64,000 nt of DNA from Chromatiales bacterium (ex Bugula neritina AB1) (GTDB lineage: Bacteria; Pseudomonadota; Gammaproteobacteria; Granulosicoccales; Granulosicoccaceae), in the NCBI GenBank assembly GCA_001730015.1, contig MDLA01000126.1, positions 1 to 64,000 on the forward strand. Direction: 5' to 3'. Below the pieces are notes generated by a model. It searched no databases, was not told the DNA's origin, and was given only the letters and a program-made list of their open reading frames with translations. Position numbers and translations under genes: made by a program. Positions 1 through 8,410 of the stretch are shown here, in pieces (the stretch's first letter is position 1; the number at the start of each line of letters is the position of its first letter).

Positions 1-529
1 TTATCACTGAGGAATACAGACACCCGGCTTCTGCCGAGCGTCCTACCACGGCGATTCGCAGTTGCGGGTCCTGGTGTTTCGCGTGCAGCAGTTCGTCGGT
101 TTCCCAGCACGATTTGCCCCACAGATCTGCAGCACTCACCAGTGTCGCTTTGTCGTTCTCGATACTCAGGTACACCGGTTCCGCCGATTTGCCTTCGAAG
201 ATGATCATGTCCCAGCCGGCGCTTTTGAGTTCGGCTCCAAAAAATCCTCCGGAATTTGAACAGGCGATCGCTCCGGTCAGCGGGCTTTTCGTGATGACTG
301 AGTACCGCCCTCCGGTTGAGGCCATTGTGCCTGTCAGCGGACCGGTCGCCATGATCAGTTTGTTTTCTGCTCCCAGTGCATCACACTGCGGATCTATTTC
401 TTCTGCCAGATAGCGCGTTGCCAGCCCTCGTTGGCCGAGGTACTGATTCGCCCATTCCATATTCAGTGGTTCCGGGGTGCACGTGCCGTCTGTCAGGTTT
501 ACCCGCAGTACTTGTCTTGTCCAGGCCAT
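1..529 (-). CDS. Aldehyde:ferredoxin oxidoreductase, N-terminal part (cut by window edge)
   Basis: The first 176 codons are visible and the gene runs off the left edge. Enzymes of this family oxidise aldehydes to acids at a tungsten- (or molybdenum-) bis-pterin centre and pass electrons to ferredoxin. The visible part is the pterin-binding N-terminal domain: a TRQVLRVNLTDGT opening, the GRYSVITKSPLTG stretch and the SNSGGFFGAELKSAGWD motif typical of the family. The start at 529 is preceded by a strong GGGGGAAAG ribosome site. The gene begins 11 bases after the stop of the four-cluster ferredoxin gene, so the two are surely cotranscribed. The arrangement resembles the AorA-AorB pair known from Aromatoleum; a NADH-linked AorC subunit, if present, would lie outside the window. 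The cluster-binding cysteines of the C-terminal part cannot be checked here. Confidence 0.9.
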   Translation of the reverse strand, partial: MAWTRQVLRVNLTDGTCTPEPLNMEWANQYLGQRGLATRYLAEEIDPQCDALGAENKLIMATGPLTGTMASTGGRYSVITKSPLTGAIACSNSGGFFGAELKSAGWDMIIFEGKSAEPVYLSIENDKATLVSAADLWGKSCWETDELLHAKHQDPQLRIAVVGRSAEAGCLYSSVI

Positions 530-540
530 TTCTTTCCCCC

Positions 541-1014
541 TTAGCTGCTTGCTGCGTTGTCGGTTTTTCCAGCCCACTGGCGCATCTTGTCCAGTCCCGT
601 GGCATTGGCATCGACGTACGTGATTGCATCCGTCGGGCAGGCACTAACACATTGCGGGTCTCCTCCGCACAAATCGCATTTCACCACTTTCCCTGAGTCG
701 GCGTTGTAGTTCACGGTGCCAAACGGACAGGCGATTGTGCACACTTTGCATCCAACGCACAGATCGTTCTTGACGTCTTTTGATCCCGTGACCGGATTCA
801 GTACTATGGCGTCCACCGGACAGGCCTGCATGCACCACGCTTCGTCGCACTGTGTGCACGTGTACGGCACAAAACGCCCTTCTTCATGAAAACTGAATAC
901 TTTGATTCTCGATTTCGCCGGATTGAATACCCCTTCATTCTCCAGCGAACAGGCCATCTCGCACTGTAAACATCCTGTGCATTTGCCCGGGTCTATATTG
1001 AGCGACTTCTGCAT
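541..1014 (-). CDS. Four-[4Fe-4S] ferredoxin-like electron transfer subunit (AorA/HycB type)
   Basis: A 157-residue iron-sulfur protein that most likely carries electrons from the downstream aldehyde oxidoreductase. Four cysteine groups are visible in order: CTGCLQCEMAC near residue 12, CTQCDEAWCMQAC near 53, CVGCKVCTIAC near 86, and CDLCGGDPQCVSAC near 113. They are arranged as in the HycB/DmsB/AorA family and should bind four [4Fe-4S] clusters. There is no Tat or Sec signal, so it should act in the cytoplasm. A GGAGGAGC ribosome site lies just upstream of the ATG. It is the first gene of the pair with the aldehyde oxidoreductase. The exact redox partner beyond this complex is inferred. Confidence 0.92.
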   Translation of the reverse strand: MQKSLNIDPGKCTGCLQCEMACSLENEGVFNPAKSRIKVFSFHEEGRFVPYTCTQCDEAWCMQACPVDAIVLNPVTGSKDVKNDLCVGCKVCTIACPFGTVNYNADSGKVVKCDLCGGDPQCVSACPTDAITYVDANATGLDKMRQWAGKTDNAASS

Positions 1015-1411
1015 TACACATGCTCCTCCGACGTTGTTGTTCTCGTTGTTGTTCTAGGCTTATTCTGTATCGTATCAATTGCGCTAGGTCCCCATTAAAT
1101 AACACTATCCCGGTAGTGTCAAAACGGACACAGGCTCACAACGGTTCAAAGGATCAACAAAAGGATAAACAATCAATCGGTAATTGGCCTGGCTAATGAC
1201 GAATGCACGAGCTGAAAAACAGTTTTCACCTGCGATTCATCTCGCACCTCCCACACTACATGCAAGGCCAATTGAAGGCGGGGAAACGGATTTATTTTCG
1301 TGCGCCATCACAAGCGCGGGCTCTGTCAGCGCACCACTAAACCGGTCTACAGGAAACTCTGTTTCAAAAATAAAGAAATTCAGGGGGCAGGAACAGCTTC
1401 GAAACCTTCTT
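1015..1411. other. Intergenic stretch upstream of the ferredoxin/oxidoreductase pair
   Basis: No supported gene. It should hold the promoter of the minus-strand ferredoxin/oxidoreductase operon. A short direct duplication (GTTGTTGTTCT twice, about 1033-1055) lies in the leader next to the ribosome site. Short open frames on the plus strand in this stretch have no recognisable content. Confidence 0.5.
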
Positions 1412-2068
1412 TCAAGTACCGAAACCTTTCATGTTCGCCCCGCCAACCGGACTTGAAACGGATTTTACTGCTGAGCCGGGGCCGGATTGACGCCCTTGCA
1501 AACGCGACCAGCGATCATTTTTAGTTTTATTGCCAAACTGGTGCACATACTCTTCCTGGGGGGTGGTTTGAATCGCACGTGGTCGAACTCTGCGCACTTC
1601 GTGTATAGCACGCTCAGGCGCCATCCCCATATCTACCAGCAGCCGCGCTGCCATCATTCCTGTCCGGCCCAGACCGGCGAGGCAATGCAATATAATTTTC
1701 TCGCCCGCTGCAAGTGATGCACAAATCTGTCGCCCTTCAACCTGCCAGATTTGTTCAAAGTCAGCTGCCGGCACATTCATGTCAACAATAGGCAGATTGC
1801 GCCACCAGAACCCACTGGCAATTAACTGATGACTCAGGTCTTCAAGCCCAAGGGCTGCAAGTTCTTCCGTTTCATTCAGTGTAACCACACCGCTTGCACC
1901 CCACTCCTGATACGCGAGTATGTCGCGTTTTAGATTCTTTTGCAGATTGCCTCTTCTACCCGCCTCTATCCGTATGCCAGGGCAGGCACTCATCCCGATG
2001 ACACCGGTTCGACCTGGAATCTCCAGCGTATAAATCCGGTTTGCACTGGTATTTGCGAGTCCAAACAT
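1412..2068 (-). CDS. Dual-specificity / tyrosine phosphatase-like protein (CDKN3-type)
   Basis: A 218-residue protein with the cysteine phosphatase signature HCLAGLGRTGM; the nucleophile is Cys129 and the phosphate-binding arginine Arg135 (HCx5R). An upstream VDMNVPAADF segment offers Asp96 as general acid. The order and spacing match the CDKN3/DSP fold. The last 45 residues, after EEYVHQF, are low in recognisable content. It lies about 400 bases upstream of the ferredoxin/aldehyde oxidoreductase pair on the same strand, so a shared transcript is possible but not shown. Substrate (protein, nucleotide or other phosphoester) cannot be told from the sequence. Confidence 0.82.
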   Translation of the reverse strand: MFGLANTSANRIYTLEIPGRTGVIGMSACPGIRIEAGRRGNLQKNLKRDILAYQEWGASGVVTLNETEELAALGLEDLSHQLIASGFWWRNLPIVDMNVPAADFEQIWQVEGRQICASLAAGEKIILHCLAGLGRTGMMAARLLVDMGMAPERAIHEVRRVRPRAIQTTPQEEYVHQFGNKTKNDRWSRLQGRQSGPGSAVKSVSSPVGGANMKGFGT

Positions 2069-2715
2069 TCTGATGCTCCATCAGGGTTTAAAGGCGAACA
2101 ACACCTTCGAGGTAATACAACAAGTTCTTTTCGAATTGTCACGTCGTCGTGCTACTCCATCGCTGGAATGCATTCTGGCGGTCTAAGATATCGACTAATT
2201 TTACTTCAGGTTAACCCCAAACCAGCAAATGCACTAGACTAAAGGCCAGTAAATGGCTGCCTGTTCCAACTTACGGAAAGTTTCACAAATTTAGCAGCGC
2301 AATCCACCTGCCTCAGCGAAGCCCGGCGGTTGATCTGTTATTTGATTGCCACCTGTTTTAATTTTGCGCCCTTTCAACTCGAAGACAAGGGCACAACGTA
2401 AATGATCGCAAATAATCTATCAACGCTATTCATCAGACTGCCGGGAGATCACGCAGGGTATTGATATCAAAGTAAATATCCCTTCTCGCCGAATTTATCT
2501 GTTTTGTGTTTTTTTTCAGCACTACCGTGAATCGCTGTACTTCGTAACATAAAGGTCTGCAGCGACTAGTCCGCGCCAACGATACCGTCGGAATTTTTGA
2601 CAGGCAACCCGTAACAGGAGGGGAGTGTTTCAAGACCACGCGGCAGTTGCCGATTTTAAACAGAACTAATTAGATCCGGATTACCGGGCTATCGCACTGG
2701 GCGGGAACACTGCAT
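2069..2715. other. Long intergenic region before the MoxR operon
   Basis: About 650 bases with no supported gene. It separates the minus-strand phosphatase from the plus-strand MoxR operon and must contain two divergent promoters. A 68-codon minus-strand frame (2433-2639) has no recognisable domain and was not called. Confidence 0.5.
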
Positions 2716-3657
2716 ATGGCATCTCGAGAGACGTTGCGCGTCGACGATGATCACATCGATACAGTTTTATCACAGCTGGATACCTTCATCGTGGGCAAAT
2801 CCCACGAAACAAAGCTCGCACTCTGCTCTCTGCTAGCGAACGGACACCTCTTGGTCGAAGATCTGCCAGGCGTTGGAAAAACAACTCTGGCCAGAGCACT
2901 GGCCGCAACTCTTGGATTAGCCTGGAATCGTGTCCAGTTTACCAGTGATCTGCTACCAGCTGACGTTACCGGTATTTCGATTTTCGATGTTGCAAAACAG
3001 GAGTTCCGACTACATCAAGGCCCAGTATTTACGTCGTTGCTGCTGGCGGATGAAATCAATCGCGCTCCTCCCAAAACTCAAAGCGCGCTTCTTGAGGCAA
3101 TGGAGGAAGCGCAGGTCACTATAGATGGCAAACGCTATCCACTGGCCAAACCCTTTTTTGTGGTCGCAACCCAGAACCCGCTGGAACAGCTTGGCGTCTA
3201 CCCGCTTCCGGAATCACAGCTGGACCGTTTTATCTGTTGCATCGAACTCGGATATCCCCACAGCGAGGCCGAGCGAAGTCTGCTCACGGGCGACAATCGG
3301 CAACACATGCTAAACGACGTTGCACCCGCAGCAAACCCCGACAACGTTCTTTTCTGGCAGGCTCGTGCACGCCAGATTTACACCGCACCTCCAATTCTCG
3401 ATTACACCCAGGCTTTACTGGCAGCCACTCGAAAGTTTGCAGCAAAAGGCGGCTGTGCCACCGGACTCAGCCCACGAGCCGGTTTAAGTCTGCTGGCGAT
3501 GAGCCGCGCCTGGGCGATGTTACATGGTCGTGACATGGTGTTGCCCGAGGACCTTCAAGCCGTATTCACGTGTGTAGCAGCGCATCGATTAGCTGGCTCA
3601 CTGAAACAAGGCACGCCGATCGCACGGGATATTCTCCATTCTGTTGACCTGGTGTAG
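2716..3657 (+). CDS. MoxR-family AAA+ ATPase
   Basis: A 313-residue chaperone-like ATPase. The Walker A motif is GVGKTT at residues 52-57; Walker B with the family signature is LLLADEINRAPPKTQSALLEAMEE (acidic pair Asp112-Glu113); a sensor NPLEQLGVYPLPESQLDRF stretch follows. Length is normal for MoxR. Next come a DUF58 protein and a TgpA-like transglutaminase, the classic MoxR three-gene cluster found in many proteobacteria. MoxR proteins help assemble or activate partners carrying von Willebrand-type folds, here most likely the DUF58 protein. The target process is not established for this cluster type. Confidence 0.95.
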   Translation: MASRETLRVDDDHIDTVLSQLDTFIVGKSHETKLALCSLLANGHLLVEDLPGVGKTTLARALAATLGLAWNRVQFTSDLLPADVTGISIFDVAKQEFRLHQGPVFTSLLLADEINRAPPKTQSALLEAMEEAQVTIDGKRYPLAKPFFVVATQNPLEQLGVYPLPESQLDRFICCIELGYPHSEAERSLLTGDNRQHMLNDVAPAANPDNVLFWQARARQIYTAPPILDYTQALLAATRKFAAKGGCATGLSPRAGLSLLAMSRAWAMLHGRDMVLPEDLQAVFTCVAAHRLAGSLKQGTPIARDILHSVDLV

Positions 3658-3743
3658 CTCAAACACGCCATGCGAAAACTGACTATAGATTTACGTTGGT
3701 CTGTCGGCTACGAAATCCGCGTTTTCCAGTTCAGGCACCTTTG

Positions 3744-4754
3744 ATGCAAACCTTCAGTGTAAATAATTTTCTGCAACCATCGGCAACCGCTCGTAACAAG
3801 CTCGCCCAGAGATTACTGCGTGTCGAAGCGCGGGACGAACTTCCCATTACATTGCGTCACGAGCGTATTTATATCCTGCCAACAAAACGTGGGCTGGCGT
3901 TTTTTGCGGTAATTGCGGTGATGCTTGTCGCTTCGATGAATTTCGGACTGAATCTCGGTTACGCACTGTCATTTATTTTTATCGGACTAATAGCATCATG
4001 TTTGCTATCGACGTATCTGAATCTGGCTCAGCTGCAGTTTACTTGTGCCCACGCAGCCGATTGCCATGCCTGTTCGCCACAAAATTTCAGTGTCACTCTG
4101 CGTGACCCGTTACAGAGGCAGCGTCATTCGATAACGGTTACTAACGCCGATGGAATAGCAGACACGATCGACTTGAAGCCCGGCGCTGAAGCGAATATCA
4201 CATTGCAGCTAGTCCCCAAAAATCGGGGCACCCACGCTCTCGGTCGACTAACCATTTCCAGCAACTTTCCGCTGGGGCTCTGGAGAGGCTGGGGCTACAT
4301 GCATACCCCTGTATCTGCCTACGTCTATCCAAATCCGGAAACCCCCTGCCCGGACTTTGCGCCGCAGAAAACCAGCACCGGTGAAATGATTAGCGCTTTG
4401 ACCCCCGATCGGGAATTCGCCGAGCTGAAACAATATCAGCAGACCGATTCACCCGGTGCAGTGGCCTGGAAATCAGTAGCACGTGGTGCCGGATGGTACA
4501 GCAAGCACTTTGATGCTGAGCAAAGAGCGATAGATTTGAAACTGCGCTGGCAAGATACACCATCGGATCAGAATATCGAACAACGGTTGTCACGGCTGTG
4601 TGCATGGATTCTTGAAGCGGAAAAAAGGTCACAACACTACGCATTCGAGTTGCCAGGCATATCGCGAAGTGCAAACTCGGGGCTGGACCACCAACAGCGT
4701 TGCCTCAGAGATCTGGCTTCATACCAATTTGAGCCAGGTGACACACATGCCTGA
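3744..4754 (+). CDS. DUF58 domain protein
   Basis: A 336-residue membrane-anchored protein from the ATG at 3744, which I prefer over the in-frame start 48 bases earlier because that adds 16 residues of no recognisable content. Two hydrophobic segments (about residues 45-90) anchor it; the DUF58 core is marked by DREFAELKQYQQTDSP followed by VAWKSVARG, the counterpart of the family's R-x-Y-x3-D-x5-I-D-W signature. The gene begins 86 bases after moxR and its end overlaps the next start by eight bases, so the three genes are one operon. Function is unknown; it is a probable MoxR client. Confidence 0.9.
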   Translation: MQTFSVNNFLQPSATARNKLAQRLLRVEARDELPITLRHERIYILPTKRGLAFFAVIAVMLVASMNFGLNLGYALSFIFIGLIASCLLSTYLNLAQLQFTCAHAADCHACSPQNFSVTLRDPLQRQRHSITVTNADGIADTIDLKPGAEANITLQLVPKNRGTHALGRLTISSNFPLGLWRGWGYMHTPVSAYVYPNPETPCPDFAPQKTSTGEMISALTPDREFAELKQYQQTDSPGAVAWKSVARGAGWYSKHFDAEQRAIDLKLRWQDTPSDQNIEQRLSRLCAWILEAEKRSQHYAFELPGISRSANSGLDHQQRCLRDLASYQFEPGDTHA

Positions 4755-6792
4755 TGCGATAGAGCTAACACAGGGCGATCTTGCAGAAAAAAAGAAACCG
4801 GCAAAACACCAGCTTTTACGTAGAGACACTCGCCGCATTCTCGGGATTACCGTTCTACTAACGCAATTCCCGTTAGTGTTTCACTTGCCCTTGTGGCTGT
4901 CGATCCCCGGTATGTTGCTGGTACTGTGCAAAACTATTCCAACCTTTGACAACGGGCGAACCATCCATCCGGTGTTCATGACACCACTGGTTTTACTGGC
5001 AGCCTTCGGTACTATCTGGCACTACGGCGACTTCTTATCGCGAGATCCTTGCGTAGCCTTTCTGTTTTTGCTCATCGGTTTTAAGTTTTCAGAATCTACC
5101 AGAAAATACGATGCCAGCCTGCTGATAGTGCTTTGTGCATTTCTGCTTCTAACCCAGTTCTTCTATTGGCAATCCATATCAGCGGCAATATTTACATTGC
5201 CCGCCTTGTTTTTTATCGGGCTCTCATTGTTTTCTCTGCAGCGGGACAACGCTCACACCAGCAACCGACAAATGGTAAATATAACAGCCACTTTGTTTTC
5301 ACAGGCAATACCCATTGCCATGTTACTGTTCTTGGCAATACCGCGCCTATCCACGCCCGGCTGGGGTAACGGTGATGGAAAAGCCGTAACAGGTTTATCA
5401 TCGCGCATGTCGCCTGGCAGTGTTGCAGAACTTTCTAAATCTAACGAAGTCGCTTTCAGGGTGGAGTTTGATTCAAAGATCCCACTTCCGCACCAGCTCT
5501 ACTGGCGAGGTCCGGTACTGACAGGCTTTGATGGCACAGACTGGTTTATACAGCCAAGTATCAATAAAAGTGCTTATTCGCCTGGCCGGGATCCGTTTGA
5601 GTCAGAGAAAACGCTCATCAACTATACCGTGACAATGGAGCCCACCTATAATCCCTGGCTGCTCGCTTTGGATACTCCGATCTCGCTGCCAAAAAAGATC
5701 GACTCCAATGGCTTAGAGCAACCTCTCGGCAGAATTGACGTACAGCGCCAGCTCATTAGCAAAGACAATCTGGTACGGCCTACCCGTTATCGGATGTCAT
5801 CAAAATTGACAGACCGCTTCACAACTCAAACGGTGCCGAGTGCCAGCAATTTATATATTGCGAATACAAATCCTCAAAGCCGTGAGTTCGCATCGAGATT
5901 ACGATCTGGTAGTACTAACGACAGGCTGCTGGTCAATCGCATACTGCAGTTTTTCAACCAGGAACAATTCCATTACACGCTCAACCCTCCACAGCTGGGC
6001 CCTAACTCAATTGATGATTTTCTTTTTTCCACCCGCAGGGGGTTTTGCGAACACTATGCTGGCAGCCTGGTCTTTCTGTTACGAGCAGCAGGGATACCGG
6101 CACGAGTAGTCACTGGCTATCAAGGCGGCGAGCTAAACGGAGATTACATGATAGTGCGCCAATCCGATGCGCATGCATGGGCCGAAGCCTTCATCGACAA
6201 TCAATGGCAACGTTTCGATCCAACCGCAGCAGTAGCACCACAAAGAGTGGAACGGGGTATGGCTGCAACGCTGGGTAACGAATCCTTCGGACTGCTACAG
6301 CGTTCGATGCAGTGGCCATGGGTAAAATCCATTGGTCTGCACTGGGATGCAACTAACTACGCCTGGCAACGATTTGTAATCGGGTTTGATGAAAAAAGCC
6401 AGCAAGGCTTATGGAAAAAGATCGGGTTGGGCTCACCCAGCGGTGTGCTGATAGCGGTAGTGTTAGCGCTGGCGGCCGCCTTATGGATACTTTTAATTGT
6501 TGTGCCAGCATCACTGATTAGAAAACCACGCGTCAGCCCCTGCGAGAAGCAATGGCAGCGTTTGTGCAAAAAATTTGCTCATCACGGCTATGCCAGAAAC
6601 GCTGGGGAATCGGCAACTGATTACATAGAACGGCTGGGCGATCGATGGCCACAGCATCAGCGGAAGTTTAAAAAAATACTGAAAGCCTACCACCTTGGAC
6701 TATTTAGTCAGGAAGGGCAGCAGCCGCAAGCACACCAGAATTCAACAGCGGAAATGAAACAGCAAATCAGCCGGATCGGTAAATTGACCTGA
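4747..6792 (+). CDS. TgpA-type membrane transglutaminase-like protease (DUF3488)
   Basis: A 681-residue protein with about six N-terminal membrane helices, a large periplasmic transglutaminase-like domain, one further membrane helix near residue 575 and a C-terminal cytoplasmic DUF4129-like tail. The Cys-His-Asp triad is intact: Cys434 in RRGFCEHYA, His476 in SDAHAWAEA and Asp491 in RFDPTAA. I use the ATG at 4747, which overlaps the DUF58 stop; an open frame extends 49 codons further upstream but only inside the DUF58 gene. The family's best studied member is essential TgpA of Pseudomonas aeruginosa. Peptidase or transglutaminase activity here is inferred from the triad. Confidence 0.93.
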   Translation: MPDAIELTQGDLAEKKKPAKHQLLRRDTRRILGITVLLTQFPLVFHLPLWLSIPGMLLVLCKTIPTFDNGRTIHPVFMTPLVLLAAFGTIWHYGDFLSRDPCVAFLFLLIGFKFSESTRKYDASLLIVLCAFLLLTQFFYWQSISAAIFTLPALFFIGLSLFSLQRDNAHTSNRQMVNITATLFSQAIPIAMLLFLAIPRLSTPGWGNGDGKAVTGLSSRMSPGSVAELSKSNEVAFRVEFDSKIPLPHQLYWRGPVLTGFDGTDWFIQPSINKSAYSPGRDPFESEKTLINYTVTMEPTYNPWLLALDTPISLPKKIDSNGLEQPLGRIDVQRQLISKDNLVRPTRYRMSSKLTDRFTTQTVPSASNLYIANTNPQSREFASRLRSGSTNDRLLVNRILQFFNQEQFHYTLNPPQLGPNSIDDFLFSTRRGFCEHYAGSLVFLLRAAGIPARVVTGYQGGELNGDYMIVRQSDAHAWAEAFIDNQWQRFDPTAAVAPQRVERGMAATLGNESFGLLQRSMQWPWVKSIGLHWDATNYAWQRFVIGFDEKSQQGLWKKIGLGSPSGVLIAVVLALAAALWILLIVVPASLIRKPRVSPCEKQWQRLCKKFAHHGYARNAGESATDYIERLGDRWPQHQRKFKKILKAYHLGLFSQEGQQPQAHQNSTAEMKQQISRIGKLT

Positions 6793-6879
6793 GCTGACTA
6801 CTGGAACTATTAGTCCGAGTATTAGAAACCACCCGGGAATCCATTAAATCAGATTGTTACAGGATCTGTTACTGCTTAA

Positions 6880-7015
6880 CTAGTTTCCGTCCATAAACCG
6901 GGGCGTAGCGAGGATCATTCAGGCGCGTGAGAATTCGCCTGCCACACGTGGGCGTTTAGTCATACTAAATAGCGTGTCCTGAGGGATCCGCAGAAGCGTT
7001 GGTTTATGGCACTAG
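6880..7015. repeat. Short inverted-repeat element A, copy 1 (internally deleted)
   Basis: About 135 bases bounded by imperfect inverted ends (CTAGTTTCCGTCCATAAACC on the left and GGTTTATGGCACTAG on the right). It matches the two copies at 14778-14940 and 14943-15105 over the GGGGCGTAGCGAGGATCA and GTGTCCTGAGGGATCCGCAG segments, but lacks about 25 bases in the middle and about five in the right end. It contains no gene. Its right end supplies the stop codon of the truncated heparinase-like gene. Size and inverted ends suggest a MITE-like element. Confidence 0.88.
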
Positions 7016-7977
7016 TTAGCACAGGCTGCGGCAGCAATTTCACGATCGCTATAAGCCAAAAGGTTTGAGGAACACTGGAATTCGTGGCTGTCTGCATCGG
7101 ACACTGATGGCGCCAGCACTCCTCGGCATCCGTCGATAGCCGCCTTACGCCACTTTCCGGATTCATGTAATTCTGGAAACGAAATACCCGCACTCACCAG
7201 CCCGCCATTCAGCAACAGGTTATCAGTCGCATTATTCTGTCTGAGAAAGCGCGTCTGATCGAAAATTGAACGCAACATCTCAAGCTTGCGTGTAGTCGTA
7301 AAATAGGGGGAATTAAAAAACATTCCAAATGCCGGTATCCAGCTCACGCGTAAACGCAATGCTATTTGCTTGCTGGACCAAATACAGGAGTAATCTTCAA
7401 GGTTTGTAGCGGTGGAATGGCTGTTCATCCAGGCGCTCAATTGCGTAGCAAAGGCTCGCGCGTAACGCTCATCTCCGGTTTTCTGGTAGGCATGACCCAA
7501 CAAAGGCCACCAGCTGTGCCGGTTAATACGCTCCAGCCACTGTTGATTCTGCAGAATATTTTTTTGCCAATCAATGGAACCGCGTACATCAATTTCTGGT
7601 GGAACTCCGCTCCATTCCAGATCGTAGTCAAGAACCAGATTAGCCCGTTCGATCAACTGCTCGTCAGTTGCACCATCGACATCAAATGCCAGATCAACAA
7701 GTTGAGCCGGGGGCAGTAACCAATCGCTTTCTACCCGGTCACGAAAATGCTCCAGCAACGCTGCGTGAGCCTTGATGTTAAAGCCATTGTCTATCCAGTA
7801 ACTGACTTCGGGGATATCAAAGAGAGAAAGAAACTCGGCATCATTAAGATCACGTACACAATTAAATTTCTTTCTTAAGAACCTGCTGGCAGCGGAGAAT
7901 ATTGTTTTCAGGCCTTTATTGCCAGAACCGCTAACACCGTTCAACTTCCCATCAACGCTGGTTTTTGTTGTTGTCAT
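7012..7977 (-). pseudogene. Heparinase II/III-like protein, C-terminally truncated by element A
   Basis: A 321-codon remnant holding only the alpha-helical N-terminal domain of the heparinase II/III (alginate lyase) family, with the DNLLLNGGLVSAGISFPE and DADSHEF segments (counterpart of the usual N-N-H-x-L and G-x-x-x-E region). Full-length members run well past 500 residues and carry a beta-sandwich C-terminal domain that is absent here. The reading frame stops exactly in the terminal repeat of element A (GCTAACTAG), and nothing resembling the missing half lies beyond it. I chose the ATG at 7977, preceded by AGCGGA; a GTG lies 30 bases upstream. In this family the N-terminal domain supplies part of the active site, so activity is doubtful. 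Confidence 0.75.
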
Positions 7978-8007
7978 TTTTGTTCCGCTTTGCTCATAAA
8001 CCCCCAC

Positions 8008-8410
8008 CGTCTTTTTTTATTTCTAGACAGCTTGAGATAACCTCATAACCGGATTTCTACAACTATCCAGATGATGCTGCGAGAATAACCGCTATCCACT
8101 GCCCAAAGCGGAATTAATACAAATTTTTCCGACGCTGTAATGAGTGAACTACTGAAGTGTGACCTATTCGAAAGACACAATTTTCAGGTGTAAAGGGAAC
8201 GTTCATTTATTATCAATATTGCGTCAACACTCTGACGTGAATAGACACAGTTAACTTAAAGATCGCACAGTATTTTAAATGCGTACACGGACCACCGCTT
8301 TACTGCGATAGCCGGGTAAATAGCATAACTTTCGGCCCAAACCTTGCGCTACGTCACATCACTTTCGTCTTGAACGGCACCAGACAGACAGTTGCCGAAA
8401 ACCGTGGTGT
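8008..8410. other. Intergenic stretch between divergent genes
   Basis: About 400 AT-rich bases between the start of the heparinase remnant and the rimK-like gene. I see no gene or convincing RNA; it should contain two divergent promoters. Confidence 0.5.

Noticed and set aside
2433-2639. 68-codon minus-strand frame upstream of moxR
   Set aside because: No recognisable content and no clear ribosome site.
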